From the NCBI RefSeq assembly GCF_000312125.1, contig NZ_HE978642.1, positions 246,449-309,072 on the forward strand: 62,624 nucleotides of DNA, written 5' to 3'. The notes under the pieces were generated by a model. It worked only from the letters and a program-made list of their open reading frames with translations. It was not told where the DNA came from and did not search any database. Each line of letters begins with the position of its first letter. The stretch's first letter is position 1. Shown piece by piece: positions 8,181 through 17,064 of the stretch. A program made the translations under genes and the position numbers. This DNA comes from Timonella senegalensis JC301. Its GTDB lineage: Bacteria; Actinomycetota; Actinomycetes; Actinomycetales; Cellulomonadaceae.

Positions 8181-9131
8181 TTAGTTGGAGTGCTTCGCGA
8201 TGAACTCGCGAGCAGCGTCGAGGGAAGTTGCGTCCTTGACGGCGCACAACTCAACGCCTGGGAGGGTGCGCTTGGCGATTCCCGTCAGCACGCCACCTGG
8301 CGCGAGTTCGAGGATGCCCGTGATACTCATGCTGGCGAGGGTTCCCTGGCACAGGTCCCAGTGGACCGGGTTGACGATCTGGCGGGTCAGGTTCGACAGC
8401 ACTGCTGAGCCCTCGCCGTGACCGTTGGCACCGCCGGTGAAAGCAGAACCGTCCCAGTTGGTAAGGAGCGGAATGCGCGGATCAGCGGATGCCCAGTTCT
8501 CGGCCACCGGTGCAAATGTGTCGTGTGCGCTCTGCATGAACGGAGTGTGGAATGCCCCAGCAACCTTGAGCGGCATAACGCGCGCCCGGGCCGGTGCGTT
8601 CTGTCGGAGGACCTCGATCCCCTCGAGCGAGCCCGCAGCCACGACCTGACCCGCGGTGTTGAGGTTTGCCGCGTACAGTCCCGCGGACTCAATGGCTTCC
8701 AGAACTTCCTCCGGAACACCACCGATTACTGCGGCCATACCCGTTGGAGTGGCCGCTGCAGCCGCCGCCATGGCGCGAGCGCGGTGGGCGACCAGCTCAA
8801 CAGCGGAAGCGTCCGTCAGTACGCCGGCAACAGCCGCCGCAGCGAACTCTCCAACGGAGTGTCCGGCGACCACGGAGACCTTGGCGGCAACCTCTTCCTC
8901 TGAAGAGAAGAGGGAACGCAGCGCGATGAGGGACATGCCCACGATCAGAGGCTGAGCAACAGCCGTGTCCTTGATCGTCTCCTCATCGGAAAGAGTTCCG
9001 TGGGTCAACAGGTCAACGGACGACTGTTCGCTCAAGGTAGCGACTTGCTCCGCCACGCCGGGCAGGTCGAGCCACGGCGAGAGCATTCCTGGGGTTTGAG
9101 AGCCCTGTCCCGGGCACACGACTGCTAGCAC
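8181..9131 (-). CDS. fabD: Malonyl-CoA:ACP transacylase (FabD)
   Basis: 316-residue enzyme that loads malonate from malonyl-CoA onto ACP. GQGSQ (residues 8-12) forms the oxyanion region, and the nucleophile is S92 in AGHSVGEFAA; the catalytic His is probably in GAFHTPFM near residue 195. First gene of the fab operon, with a GTG start (LAVVCPGQGSQTPGM follows). About 68 bp upstream lies the palindrome TTGTAG-N5-CTACAA, which resembles the one before the regulator gene and is a likely operator. A weak CAGAGT lies 6 nt before the GTG, so this message may also be leaderless. Confidence 0.95.
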   Translation of the reverse strand: MLAVVCPGQGSQTPGMLSPWLDLPGVAEQVATLSEQSSVDLLTHGTLSDEETIKDTAVAQPLIVGMSLIALRSLFSSEEEVAAKVSVVAGHSVGEFAAAAVAGVLTDASAVELVAHRARAMAAAAAATPTGMAAVIGGVPEEVLEAIESAGLYAANLNTAGQVVAAGSLEGIEVLRQNAPARARVMPLKVAGAFHTPFMQSAHDTFAPVAENWASADPRIPLLTNWDGSAFTGGANGHGEGSAVLSNLTRQIVNPVHWDLCQGTLASMSITGILELAPGGVLTGIAKRTLPGVELCAVKDATSLDAAREFIAKHSN

Positions 9132-9198
9132 GGTTCAACTCTGCCTGATTGGGGCTCTCATTGCGAGGTGTAGACGCGCACAAGTGTTCACCCTCGAT

Positions 9199-9215
9199 TT
9201 GTAGGAAGGCTACAA
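9199..9215. promoter_or_regulatory. Putative FasR operator upstream of fabD
   Basis: Perfect palindrome TTGTAG-GAAGG-CTACAA. It shares the pattern TTGTRG-N5-CYACAA with the palindrome in front of the PucR-type regulator gene (10601-10625). Centred about 76 bp upstream of the fabD start, a position that suits an activator. Confidence 0.6.
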
Positions 9216-9338
9216 GTGGCCCGGGATGAGCCGCAGCGCACATCAAGCTTAGTTGGGGCATGCAGTGTCAGAATTTGCGTCGACCCCGGGCTGCTGGGAG
9301 TCAAGCTTGGCCGGAAGGGAAAACCTCCGGCACAGACA

Positions 9339-9384
9339 ATTGGCGGCCCACCCTGGAGCGTAAGACTGCGGGTGGGCCGCCAAT
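9339..9384 (-). terminator. Hairpin after the regulator gene
   Basis: A 15-bp inverted repeat (9339-9353 and 9370-9384) with a 16-nt loop, just after the stop of the regulator gene. No U-tract. Confidence 0.7.
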
Positions 9385-9399
9385 ATTGTCGATAATCCG

Positions 9400-10584
9400 T
9401 TAAAACTCCGCTGGCAAGCGGCCGGCGGCCAGAGCCACCTGAAGGACAAAGGACTCGCGGGCATCGAGCGGATCCCAGCCCGTAATCTCAGCAACCTTGC
9501 GCAGGCGATACCGGACCGTATTTGGGTGAACATACAAATCGCGCGCTGCGCCCTCAAGGGAGCGACCAGTGCCCAAATATGCGGACAGGGTCTCGAGGAG
9601 CGCGCCGCCCGAGGCGGACAGCGGATCGTACGCCTGCGCGATGAGGGTGCCGCGAGCCAGCGGGTCGCCGATGAGCATGCGCTCCGGCAACAACTCGTCT
9701 GCTGCCACCGGCCGCGGCGCACCAGGCCATGCAGAAATGGACTCCAGCGCTGCAAGCGCTGCCGACGCCGAACGCGGCGCATCGTCCAAACTGGCCACGG
9801 TGGGGCCGATGATGACCGGACCCTCACCAAAGCGAGGGGTTAGCGACTGCGCCGCAGTAAACAGGTCGCCGTCGCCTCCAAGAACCAACACGATTCGGTC
9901 ACCCTGGATTCCCACAAGAACGTCTTGCACAAGGCGCCTGACGGCTCTGCGCAGATCTGCCGAACGCAGGTCATCGAACTGCGGGGCGGTCGAGCCGACC
10001 ATGACGAGCACCTTGCCCACACCAGACCAGCCAAGGGCTGACACTCGTGACCGAAGGGACTTATCCCTGTCTCCGCGAACGATCGCATCAACAACAAGCG
10101 CCTCGAGGCGCGCGTCCCAGGCGCCACGGACTTCTGCGGCGCGGGCATAGACCTCTGCAGCTTCAAATGCGACCTCGCGAGAGTATCGCAAGACTGCTTC
10201 CTTGAGGCTCTGTTCTTGACCGGGGGCGGCTAGTCGGTCCGAGTAGGCTTCAACGACTTCAACAGCACACCGCACGATCTGGAGTGTGTGCTGGAGTGAG
10301 ATCGACCGAATTAGGTCCGGGGGAGCGGCAGCGAACATGTCGCCCGCGCTTTGGACCCCGAGTTCAGGATTGATGAACCAACTGACAAAGCTTGAGATTC
10401 CGGACTGTGCAACCACGGAAACCCACGCGCGGTCCTCCTTGGGTAGTGCCCGGTACCAAGGTAGATCTTCATCAAGTTTTTTCAGTGCAGCGGAAGTGAG
10501 AAGGCCGGCACCATCCTTGACGCGTTGCTGGTTCTCGCCGAGCGAGCCTGACGCCGCTAGATTGTGGGGATCCGGAGTTTCCAT
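9400..10584 (-). CDS. fasR: PucR-family regulator of fatty acid synthesis (FasR-like)
   Basis: 394-residue PucR-type regulator. The C-terminal helix-turn-helix is clear (GRSLEGAARDLYVHPNTVRYRLRKVAEIT near residues 345-373). The middle holds the GGDEF-like region of CdaR/PucR proteins, with LVLGGDGDLFTAAQSL. Its position just upstream of fabD-fabH-acpP-fabF matches FasR of Streptomyces, which activates that operon. The ATG at 10584 is preferred over the open extension to 10725: it lies 6 nt after TATGAT, so the message looks leaderless. A 10-bp-arm palindrome covers the -35 zone, which suggests self-repression. That it binds malonyl-CoA or an acyl ligand is inference. Confidence 0.9.
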   Translation of the reverse strand: METPDPHNLAASGSLGENQQRVKDGAGLLTSAALKKLDEDLPWYRALPKEDRAWVSVVAQSGISSFVSWFINPELGVQSAGDMFAAAPPDLIRSISLQHTLQIVRCAVEVVEAYSDRLAAPGQEQSLKEAVLRYSREVAFEAAEVYARAAEVRGAWDARLEALVVDAIVRGDRDKSLRSRVSALGWSGVGKVLVMVGSTAPQFDDLRSADLRRAVRRLVQDVLVGIQGDRIVLVLGGDGDLFTAAQSLTPRFGEGPVIIGPTVASLDDAPRSASAALAALESISAWPGAPRPVAADELLPERMLIGDPLARGTLIAQAYDPLSASGGALLETLSAYLGTGRSLEGAARDLYVHPNTVRYRLRKVAEITGWDPLDARESFVLQVALAAGRLPAEF

Positions 10585-10590
10585 GCGGTC

Positions 10591-10596
10591 ATCATA
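10591..10596 (-). promoter_or_regulatory. -10 element TATGAT of the regulator gene
   Basis: TATGAT stands 6 nt before the ATG at 10584 on the minus strand. The palindrome at 10601-10625 is directly upstream, over the spacer and -35 zone. Confidence 0.5.
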
Positions 10597-10600
10597 TCGA

Positions 10601-10625
10601 TCGTTTGTGGAAAACCCACAAACGA
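10601..10625. promoter_or_regulatory. Putative FasR operator at its own promoter
   Basis: Perfect palindrome TCGTTTGTGG-AAAAC-CCACAAACGA. The core TTTGTGG-N5-CCACAAA matches the element before fabD. Its overlap with the -35 zone predicts autorepression. Confidence 0.6.
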
Positions 10626-10693
10626 CAATCCGAAATGAGGCCGAATGGTGAGACGTTTTCCAAAGTTCTCCCCAAGGAACAACAAAACTTAGG

Positions 10694-10699
10694 TACAGT
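10694..10699 (+). promoter_or_regulatory. -10 element TACAGT (leaderless)
   Basis: TACAGT stands 6 nt before the ATG at 10706, without a Shine-Dalgarno. Confidence 0.45.
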
Positions 10700-10705
10700 C
10701 GAACT

Positions 10706-11410
10706 ATGGCTATGATGCCCCGCATTAAGAGATTGCTTGCTCAACCAACGTCCGCCTCAAAGGTCGGACTGAGGAGAGAGAGCGCCCACACGCCAACCAT
10801 CAACGTCATGCAAGAAGACGCACTGCGTGCGGTGCTCATGGAGAACCCAAACGACGAAAACGCGTTTCGGGCCCTCGTTGAACTAGTCAAGAGGAACTGT
10901 GCCTCTGACTCTGAAAACTCCGCAGACCCGCTCAAGGCAGAGTCAACTGGGGAAGAACCTGTTCTTGACCCCCAAGATTACGAGGCTAGGGCCAACCTCT
11001 CGGTATGGGCGCTTGCGGAGGAACTCTCCGGGCACCCTAAGGCGTGGTTCCCAGTCATCGAACTCGCTAGGCTGTCGCTCGACGAAAGCCCGGGAGAAGC
11101 ACTCCGCCGTCTTACCGCTGCAGTTTCTAGGGACCCAAGCGGTAGAGCCCTCGAACGATCAATTGAACTCCTACTAGACAAGGGTCTCGCCAGCGAGGCC
11201 TATAACCTCGGACTTGGCCTGTGGCGTCCGAACGACCACCCAGCAGAGACCGGCATAAGCGTCGTGCGCGCAGCACTCGTGTCCCAACGCAGCCTCGATG
11301 CACAGCGCGAGTACAACAAGCTGATCGAGCACAGCGGAGCCGATGAGGTGAGGGCGCTAGACCCAGACCTCGAAAAGGAAATCGAAGAACTCCACGCAGA
11401 CTCGCGCTAG
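10706..11410 (+). CDS. Hypothetical protein, TPR-like helical repeats
   Basis: 234 residues, function not recognised. After a basic N-terminus (about 35 residues), the protein is mostly amphipathic helices with a tetratricopeptide-like pattern: ARANLSVWALAEELSGHPKAWFPVIELARLSLDESPGEALRRLTAAV, then ALERSIELLLDKGLASEAYNLGLGLW. A polar acidic linker occupies residues 70-90. No signal peptide or membrane segment. It is divergent from the fatty-acid regulator and convergent with aceE. Many actinobacteria carry a similar gene between fasR and aceE, but no role is known to me. Start chosen at 10706 because of the -10 hexamer; ATG codons at 10712, 10715 and 10808 are alternatives. Confidence 0.7.
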   Translation: MAMMPRIKRLLAQPTSASKVGLRRESAHTPTINVMQEDALRAVLMENPNDENAFRALVELVKRNCASDSENSADPLKAESTGEEPVLDPQDYEARANLSVWALAEELSGHPKAWFPVIELARLSLDESPGEALRRLTAAVSRDPSGRALERSIELLLDKGLASEAYNLGLGLWRPNDHPAETGISVVRAALVSQRSLDAQREYNKLIEHSGADEVRALDPDLEKEIEELHADSR

Positions 11411-11494
11411 CTAGACCCCAACGCAACGACGCACAGCGCGGGTCCAGGGCCCGCGAGACGTGACCACAATCGTCGAAAATCAAAACCACAAACA

Positions 11495-11536
11495 ACAGGC
11501 GAGGGCCCGGACCAAACGGTCCGGGCCCTCGCCTGT
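11495..11536. terminator. Bidirectional hairpin terminator
   Basis: A perfect 19-bp inverted repeat (11495-11513 and 11518-11536), loop AAAC, between the TPR-like gene and aceE, which converge. Confidence 0.88.
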
Positions 11537-11554
11537 AGTGCTAGATCACACGGA

Positions 11555-14320
11555 TCAGGAGTCGCCGCCAACCGCGCCGGACGTACCAGCGTTTACGTTG
11601 TGCAGGTCGTACTTAGCAATAGCCTGTGCCTGAAGATCTGGGGAGACCTCTCCGCGGCGAGCAAGCTCCTGCAGCGTACGAACGACCACCGAAGGGCCGT
11701 CGATCTTGAAGTAACGGCGAGCCGCAGCACGGGTGTCCGAGAAGCCGAAGCCGTCAGCACCGAGCACCGCATAGTCGCCTGGGATCCACTGGCGCACCTG
11801 GTCCTGGACCAAGTGGTCGAAGTCCGAGGTCGCAATGAATGGACCCTGTGCATCCTTGAGCTTGGCGGTGAGGTAAGCTTCGCGCGCTGGCTGCTCAGGG
11901 TGCAGGAAGTTGTGCTGGTCAGCCGCAAGGCCGTCACGACGCAGCTCGTTCCACGACGTCACCGAGTACACATCAGCCTGTACGCCCCAGTCGTTGCGGA
12001 GCAGTTCTTGAGCCTCAAGAGCCCAAGGAACACCCACACCGGACGCGAGGATGTTGGCGCGTGGGCCTTCACCCTCTGCGGCGGAGACGCGGTGGATTCC
12101 GCGAAGGATTCCCTCAACGTCAACGTCAGCAGGCTCAACAGGCTGAACCATTGGCTCGTTGTATACGGTCAGGTAGTACATGACGTTCTGGTCGCGGCCA
12201 TCCGAGCCATCGCCGTACATGCGCTTGATACCGTCCTGGACGATGTGCGCAATCTCGTAACCATACGCTGGGTCGTACTGGACGATCGCAGTGTTGGTTC
12301 CGGCGATGAGTGGCGAGTGGCCGTCAGCGTGCTGCAGGCCCTCACCGGTCAGGGTGGTGCGGCCAGCGGTAGCGCCGATGATGAAACCGCGGGTCAGTTG
12401 GTCGCCGGCAGCCCAGAACTGGTCACCGGTGCGCTGGAATCCGAACATCGAGTAGAAGATGTAGAACGGAACCAGTGCCTGGCCGTGCGTGGCGTACGAG
12501 GTACCAACGGCCTGGAACGCCGCAGCGGAACCAGCCTCGTTGATGCCCGTGTGCATGATCTGGCCGGACTCGGACTCCTTGTAGGAGAGCATGAGGTCGC
12601 GGTCAACAGCCATGTAGTTCTGACCCAGGGTGTTGAAGATCTTCGCCGATGGGAAGATCGCATCAAGACCGAAGGTACGTGCCTCGTCCGGGATGATCGG
12701 GACGATGCGCTTACCGAACTCCTTGTCCTTGATGAGTTCCTTGAGGAGACGCACAAAGGCCATGGTGCTGGCGACTTCCTGCTGACCCGAACCGCGCTTG
12801 ATGACGTCGTACGCCTTGTCGGCAGGGAGTTGAAGGCCGGTAAAGTTGTCGCGGCGCTCTGGGACGAAGCCACCGAGCTTGGCGCGGCGGTCCAGCATGT
12901 ACTGAACCTCTGGAGCCTCTGGTCCCGGGTTGTAGTACGGAGGCAGGTACGGGTTGGCTTCAAGCTGCTCATCCGTGATTGGGATGTTCAGCGAGTCACG
13001 CAAGACCTTGAGCTCGTCGAGCGCAACCTTCTTCTTCTGGTGCGTCGAGTTACGTCCAGCAAAGCCTGAACCCAGGCCGTAGCCCTTGATGGTCTTGGCG
13101 ATGATGACCGTTGGCTGTCCGGTGTGAGCGCGTGCAGCAGAGTATGCGGCGTAGATCTTGCGGTAGTCGTGACCACCACGCTTGAGTGCCCAGATCTCGT
13201 CGTCAGTCATGTTCTCTACGAGCTTCTTGGTGCGTGGGTCACGGTTGAAGAAGTTCTCGCGGACGAACGCGCCGTCGTTAGCCTTGTAGGTTTGGTAGTC
13301 ACCGTCAGGAGTGACGTTCATGAGGTTGACCAGTGCGCGGTCCTTGTCTGCGTTCAGCAGAGCGTCCCACTCACGGCCCCATACGACCTTGATGACGTTC
13401 CAGCCGGCACCCTTGAAGAATGCCTCGAGCTCCTGAATGATCTTGCCGTTTCCGCGGACAGGGCCGTCGAGGCGCTGCAGGTTCGCGTTCACAACAAACG
13501 TCAGGTTGTCGAGCTGCTGCTGTGCAGCGAGCTGGAGCATACCGCGCGACTCTGGCTCGTCCATCTCACCGTCGCCGAGGAATGCCCAGACATCCTGCTG
13601 TGAGGTGTCCTTGATGCCGCGGTTGTGCAGGTACTTGTTGGTCCATGCCTGGTAGATAGCCGAGGCTGGGCCGAGACCCATCGAGACCGTTGGGAACTCC
13701 CAGAAGCCTGGCATCTGACGTGGGTGAGGGTACGAAGGAAGGCCCTTACCGAACCCACCGTGTGAGTGCTCCTGGCGGAAGCCGTCGAGCTGGTCCTCAG
13801 TGAGGCGTCCCTCGAGCAGTGCGCGCGCATACACACCCGGGGAAGCGTGTCCCTGGAAGTACACGGAGTCGCCGCCGCCTGGGTGGTCCTTGCCGCGGAA
13901 GAAGTGGTTCAGACCCACTTCGTAGAGGGTCGACACGGACGCGTAAGACGAAATGTGTCCACCAACGCCGATCTCTGGGCGCTGTGCGCGGGTCACGAGG
14001 ACCGCAGCGTTCCAGCGAATCCATGAGCGGTAGCGACGCTCCATTACTTCATCACCTGGGAAGTAAGGCTCGTCGTGCACACCAATGGTGTTGACGTACG
14101 GGGTGGTAACTGGGTTCGGAATCGTCACGCTGCGTTCGCGTGCGCGCTTCAGAAGGTTCAACAGGATGTAGCGGGCACGTGGACCGCCAGCCTCTTCGAT
14201 GAGCCCATCGAGGGACTCGACCCATTCAGCGGTTTCCGCAGGGTCGATATCTGGAACTTGGCTTAGAAGACCGTTAATAAGCGGCCCGGATTCTTCGTAC
14301 GCAGCCACAGCCATCCTCAC
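11555..14320 (-). CDS. aceE: Pyruvate dehydrogenase E1 component, homodimeric type
   Basis: 921-residue thiamin-diphosphate enzyme that decarboxylates pyruvate and passes the acetyl group to the lipoyl E2. It is the single-chain E1 found in actinobacteria and proteobacteria. The ThDP motif is seen as [17 protein letters not shown] followed by [11 protein letters not shown] (near residues 230-265). [19 protein letters not shown] and the C-terminal transketolase-like domain ([20 protein letters not shown]) are also typical. The start is a GTG at 14320 or the ATG at 14314. The E2 gene at the right end of this window is its likely partner. Convergent with the TPR-like gene; divergent from the DUF3052 gene. 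Confidence 0.97.
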   Translation of the reverse strand: MRMAVAAYEESGPLINGLLSQVPDIDPAETAEWVESLDGLIEEAGGPRARYILLNLLKRARERSVTIPNPVTTPYVNTIGVHDEPYFPGDEVMERRYRSWIRWNAAVLVTRAQRPEIGVGGHISSYASVSTLYEVGLNHFFRGKDHPGGGDSVYFQGHASPGVYARALLEGRLTEDQLDGFRQEHSHGGFGKGLPSYPHPRQMPGFWEFPTVSMGLGPASAIYQAWTNKYLHNRGIKDTSQQDVWAFLGDGEMDEPESRGMLQLAAQQQLDNLTFVVNANLQRLDGPVRGNGKIIQELEAFFKGAGWNVIKVVWGREWDALLNADKDRALVNLMNVTPDGDYQTYKANDGAFVRENFFNRDPRTKKLVENMTDDEIWALKRGGHDYRKIYAAYSAARAHTGQPTVIIAKTIKGYGLGSGFAGRNSTHQKKKVALDELKVLRDSLNIPITDEQLEANPYLPPYYNPGPEAPEVQYMLDRRAKLGGFVPERRDNFTGLQLPADKAYDVIKRGSGQQEVASTMAFVRLLKELIKDKEFGKRIVPIIPDEARTFGLDAIFPSAKIFNTLGQNYMAVDRDLMLSYKESESGQIMHTGINEAGSAAAFQAVGTSYATHGQALVPFYIFYSMFGFQRTGDQFWAAGDQLTRGFIIGATAGRTTLTGEGLQHADGHSPLIAGTNTAIVQYDPAYGYEIAHIVQDGIKRMYGDGSDGRDQNVMYYLTVYNEPMVQPVEPADVDVEGILRGIHRVSAAEGEGPRANILASGVGVPWALEAQELLRNDWGVQADVYSVTSWNELRRDGLAADQHNFLHPEQPAREAYLTAKLKDAQGPFIATSDFDHLVQDQVRQWIPGDYAVLGADGFGFSDTRAAARRYFKIDGPSVVVRTLQELARRGEVSPDLQAQAIAKYDLHNVNAGTSGAVGGDS

Positions 14321-14738
14321 TTGTCGTGAAACACAGGGGTCAACCCATGCTTACTCTTCCACCGGGGTCATGTAGACAGGTCCGGGTTCTTCCGAACTCG
14401 CCGACTACCGGTTTTGCTTAATTTTGGCATTGAAGCTGCTCATTTCTAGTCAGACGGTCGACTTTGAGGCGTGACATTGGTGACACCCGCGTGTTCGCGT
14501 AGCAGCGCTACGTTCGCCCGTAGGAATAGTTGTGAGCAGTTGTACTTTCACCATACCGAAAGTCCGGGCCGGACCTAAGGTTTAGGGGAGGTGAGCATGC
14601 TCTCTTTAACACCTTTTTTAGAGTGTTTCTTGCGGGAATGCGGGTCGATGCCCGATTCTTGAGTTAGGTTTGCGCATAGTAAGACAGTGAAGGCTTCGAG
14701 TTGGAGCCCGAATACCACGTGAAGGGAAATCAAGAACA
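14321..14738. other. Divergent intergenic region, aceE / DUF3052 gene
   Basis: 418 bp without a gene. It must hold the promoters of aceE (minus) and of the DUF3052 gene (plus). I see a short palindrome GTAGC-AGC-GCTAC around 14500 and a weak TTGAGT at 14659-14664, but no convincing operator or structured RNA. Confidence 0.5.
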
Positions 14739-15152
14739 GTGGCAGCGAGTGCTGGCTCACCAGCGATCGAACAACTTGGATTTGCGCTTGGACAGGTCGT
14801 CCAGGAGTTTGGTTGGGGCGAGGACGTAGACCAAGATCTACGCGAGTCAATCGAAGACCTTGTGGATGGCGAATTGGCCGACGAGGACTACGACGACGTC
14901 ACTGATGCAGTGATCCTGTGGTGGCGCGAGGACGACGGCGACCTTACTGACATGCTCGTTGACGTCCAGGTAACCCTTGAGAGCGGCGGTGCTATCTGGG
15001 TATTCACGCCGAAGCCAGGCCGTGACGGCCACGTGGACCACAATGACATTCAAGAGGCAGCTCAGACTGCCGGAATGCATGCGATGTCCACCCTTTCGAT
15101 CGCTGAGGACTGGTCCGCTACCAAGCTGGCCACTCGCGCTAGGGGGCGTTGA
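14739..15152 (+). CDS. DUF3052 family protein
   Basis: 137-residue small acidic actinobacterial protein of unknown function. The sequence fits DUF3052: AIEQLGFALGQVVQEFGWGEDVDQDLR, then AVILWWREDDGDLTDMLVDV and GAIWVFTPKPGRDGHV. It is encoded between aceE and an AhpE-type peroxiredoxin, an arrangement also found in Mycobacterium, so a link to redox or pyruvate metabolism is possible but unproved. Start is GTG at 14739, with AAGGGA about 12 nt upstream. Its stop lies 3 nt before the peroxiredoxin start, so the two are very likely one transcript. Confidence 0.9.
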   Translation: MAASAGSPAIEQLGFALGQVVQEFGWGEDVDQDLRESIEDLVDGELADEDYDDVTDAVILWWREDDGDLTDMLVDVQVTLESGGAIWVFTPKPGRDGHVDHNDIQEAAQTAGMHAMSTLSIAEDWSATKLATRARGR

Positions 15153-15154
15153 TC

Positions 15155-15625
15155 GTGGCCATTGAGGTAGGGCAGCTTGCCCCAGATTTTTCTCTTCCGA
15201 ACACCCATGGCACGCCAGTCACCCTGAGTGAGCTGCGCGGAGAGCCTGTTCTCGTGGTGTTTTATCCTTTTGCGTTTTCTGGCATCTGCACGGGCGAATT
15301 GTGCGAGTTGCGCGACAACTTTGCCCTCTTCCAGGACGCTCGCGTCAAGCTTGTTGCGATCTCCTGTGACCCGATGTTCAGCCTCAAGGCTTGGACTGAG
15401 CAGGAAGGATTCGAGTTCGACCTCCTCTCTGACTTTTGGCCACACGGCAAGACGGCGAGCGACTACGGCGTGTTCAACTCTGAACGCGGTCTTGCCACCC
15501 GCGGTTCGTTCCTGATCGACGCCGAGGGCGTCGTGCGATGGGCGGTCGTGAACGAACCCGGCCAGGCCCGCGATTTCGCTGGCTACCGTGCTGCAGTGGA
15601 CGCGCTCGAGGCACCTGCTCTCTGA
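15155..15625 (+). CDS. ahpE: AhpE-type peroxiredoxin
   Basis: 156-residue thioredoxin-fold peroxidase that reduces peroxides through a peroxidatic Cys. C45 lies in FAFSGICTGELCELRD, matching the AhpE motif and position. A second Cys (C50) follows five residues later, where mycobacterial AhpE has none, so a different resolving chemistry is possible. The start is taken as GTG at 15155, with GGGGG 8 nt upstream; a TTG at 15149 is the alternative. Coupled to the DUF3052 gene upstream, and ended by a hairpin with a T-tract. Confidence 0.92.
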   Translation: MAIEVGQLAPDFSLPNTHGTPVTLSELRGEPVLVVFYPFAFSGICTGELCELRDNFALFQDARVKLVAISCDPMFSLKAWTEQEGFEFDLLSDFWPHGKTASDYGVFNSERGLATRGSFLIDAEGVVRWAVVNEPGQARDFAGYRAAVDALEAPAL

Positions 15626-15643
15626 GCCGTACTACATGTGAAA

Positions 15644-15680
15644 TGGTGGCCCATCCGCGTGCGGATGGGGCACCTTTTTT
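15644..15680 (+). terminator. Intrinsic terminator after ahpE
   Basis: A hairpin formed by GGTGGCCCATCCGC and GCGGATGGGGCACC, followed by six T. Also lies between this gene and the convergent oxidoreductase gene. Confidence 0.88.
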
Positions 15681-15721
15681 ATTCACGACGATTGACGTGC
15701 CTTGACTGCGCGGCTCCTGTG

Positions 15722-16678
15722 TCAGCACGCTTGATAAGAGTCGCAGTCTCCAGACGGCGCACTATCTCGTGCTCGACCGAGCAATGCATCGAGCACTCTT
15801 ACGGGTGCTAGAAGCTCCTGGTCAGTAAGTGCAGCGCAGTGATCATCCATCGAGTCGAGCCACTGAGTCATTGCGGGACGAAGGTAGTCCGGGCCCAGAT
15901 TGAGGCGTTGTGGCTGTTCATCTTGCAACTGAATTGTGTGCGCCAGGTAGGCATTTGGATCGGTTTCAAGGATCTGAATGAAAACTTGCTGGAGCTCGCC
16001 TTGATGAGTAGTAGTGAGCCGGGCGGTCATCCCTGAGGTGTCCCTACTCATGACGGTGACGGTTTCCAGAGGGCCCAGCAGGAGGGCGAGGCCTACTTCT
16101 ACGGCGTGTACTGCGTAGAAGTCGGAACCATACGGACTGGAGTGCGTGTATGGTCCGCTCACGGTCGCGGTAGCGGGCGGGCCCGAGCGCGCACTGGCTT
16201 GGATCCGCTCACGCGCACATTGGGTGCGGGGATGGTATCGCAGCGCGGAGAAACTTTGGATTGCTGGGGGTTGATGAGAACCGATGAGGCGTGCGTCTAG
16301 TAGCGCCACGGCTTGGGATTCATTAGCTGCCAGAGGCTTGTCCACAAAAACGGGAAGGCCATGGCTCACGAATGGCAGGGCATGATCCGCGTGGGAACGT
16401 GAGTCTCTGTCGCCAACAATCACGACATCGACGTGTGGGGCCATCGCGTGCGCAACCACATCGGGGGTGCCGTAGAAGAAGGGTACCGGTCTGTCTTGCC
16501 CGGCGAGGAGGTCCTCAATCCGCTCTTGCGGTCCGTCAGGAAAGGAATCCGCGTAGGGGGTGTCCATGAGGCCAAGGGCGGTTATGGAGCCGCGCGCGGA
16601 CAGCGCGCCGGCGGGTCCAAAGAACCTCATGAAGTGGTCGATGTGACTGGAACCCAGCCCAACTATCCCAATGCGCAT
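15722..16678 (-). CDS. Gfo/Idh/MocA-family oxidoreductase (divergent from the IclR gene)
   Basis: 318-residue NAD(P)-dependent dehydrogenase of the Gfo/Idh/MocA type. The Rossmann motif GIVGLGSSHIDHF is at the N-terminus. VFVDKPLAANE stands for the EKP motif (D instead of E), and DFYAVHAVE near residue 205 carries the likely catalytic His of the C-terminal domain. Start chosen at 16678, which has AAGGA 10 nt upstream; ATG at 16705 adds MTTTKDLAA and is the alternative. Divergent from the IclR regulator gene across a palindrome-rich gap, so it is probably part of the same regulon. Substrate unknown, likely a sugar, inositol or sugar-acid derivative. Confidence 0.82.
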   Translation of the reverse strand: MRIGIVGLGSSHIDHFMRFFGPAGALSARGSITALGLMDTPYADSFPDGPQERIEDLLAGQDRPVPFFYGTPDVVAHAMAPHVDVVIVGDRDSRSHADHALPFVSHGLPVFVDKPLAANESQAVALLDARLIGSHQPPAIQSFSALRYHPRTQCARERIQASARSGPPATATVSGPYTHSSPYGSDFYAVHAVEVGLALLLGPLETVTVMSRDTSGMTARLTTTHQGELQQVFIQILETDPNAYLAHTIQLQDEQPQRLNLGPDYLRPAMTQWLDSMDDHCAALTDQELLAPVRVLDALLGRARDSAPSGDCDSYQAC

Positions 16679-17064
16679 TGCTGCCAGGTCCTTGGTTGTG
16701 GTCATGGATCGGTTGTGCGGTGTCCCTTCGTTGCGCTGAGCGCATGGTTCACCGCGGTGGTGCTGTCTTGCTTTGAAACGTGGTTTCGCCAAAAACCCTG
16801 ATTCCGAATCCTTCACCCGTGAAGGTTCGTTATTTCGAACAACCATTCGGCACTGCCGAATCAGTGACTCCATTCAAACAGGATGGCGCGATGAGAGACA
16901 AGCCCAAAACGATAACTTTTTGGTAAAGCCGCACACTGTTCGGCGTTCCCGAACGAATTACGGCGTGTCGAGGCTGAAAAGGGACCAAAATCGTCGAGAA
17001 TTGCCAAAGGCGGGCCCACAGGGCGCGACTGGTGATACAAAGACTGAGAAACCAATAGTTCGGA
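16679..17064. promoter_or_regulatory. Divergent control region with TTCGG-N5-CCGAA palindromes
   Basis: 386 bp without a gene. Two palindromes share one design: (A)TTCGG-CACTG-CCGAA(T) at 16845-16861 and GTTCGG-CGTTC-CCGAAC at 16938-16954. A third, unrelated inverted repeat CCTTCAC-CC-GTGAAGG is at 16810-16825. They are likely binding sites for the IclR-type regulator encoded at 17065. Confidence 0.55.

Noticed and set aside
11600-13069. 489-codon open frame antisense to aceE (also long antisense frames at 6195-7343, 18110-19324, 29891-30613, 33112-34095 and 34899-35858)
   Set aside because: High GC gives long shadow frames. The protein texts are of low plausibility (Arg/Val/His-rich, no motif) and the opposite frames are clear known genes.
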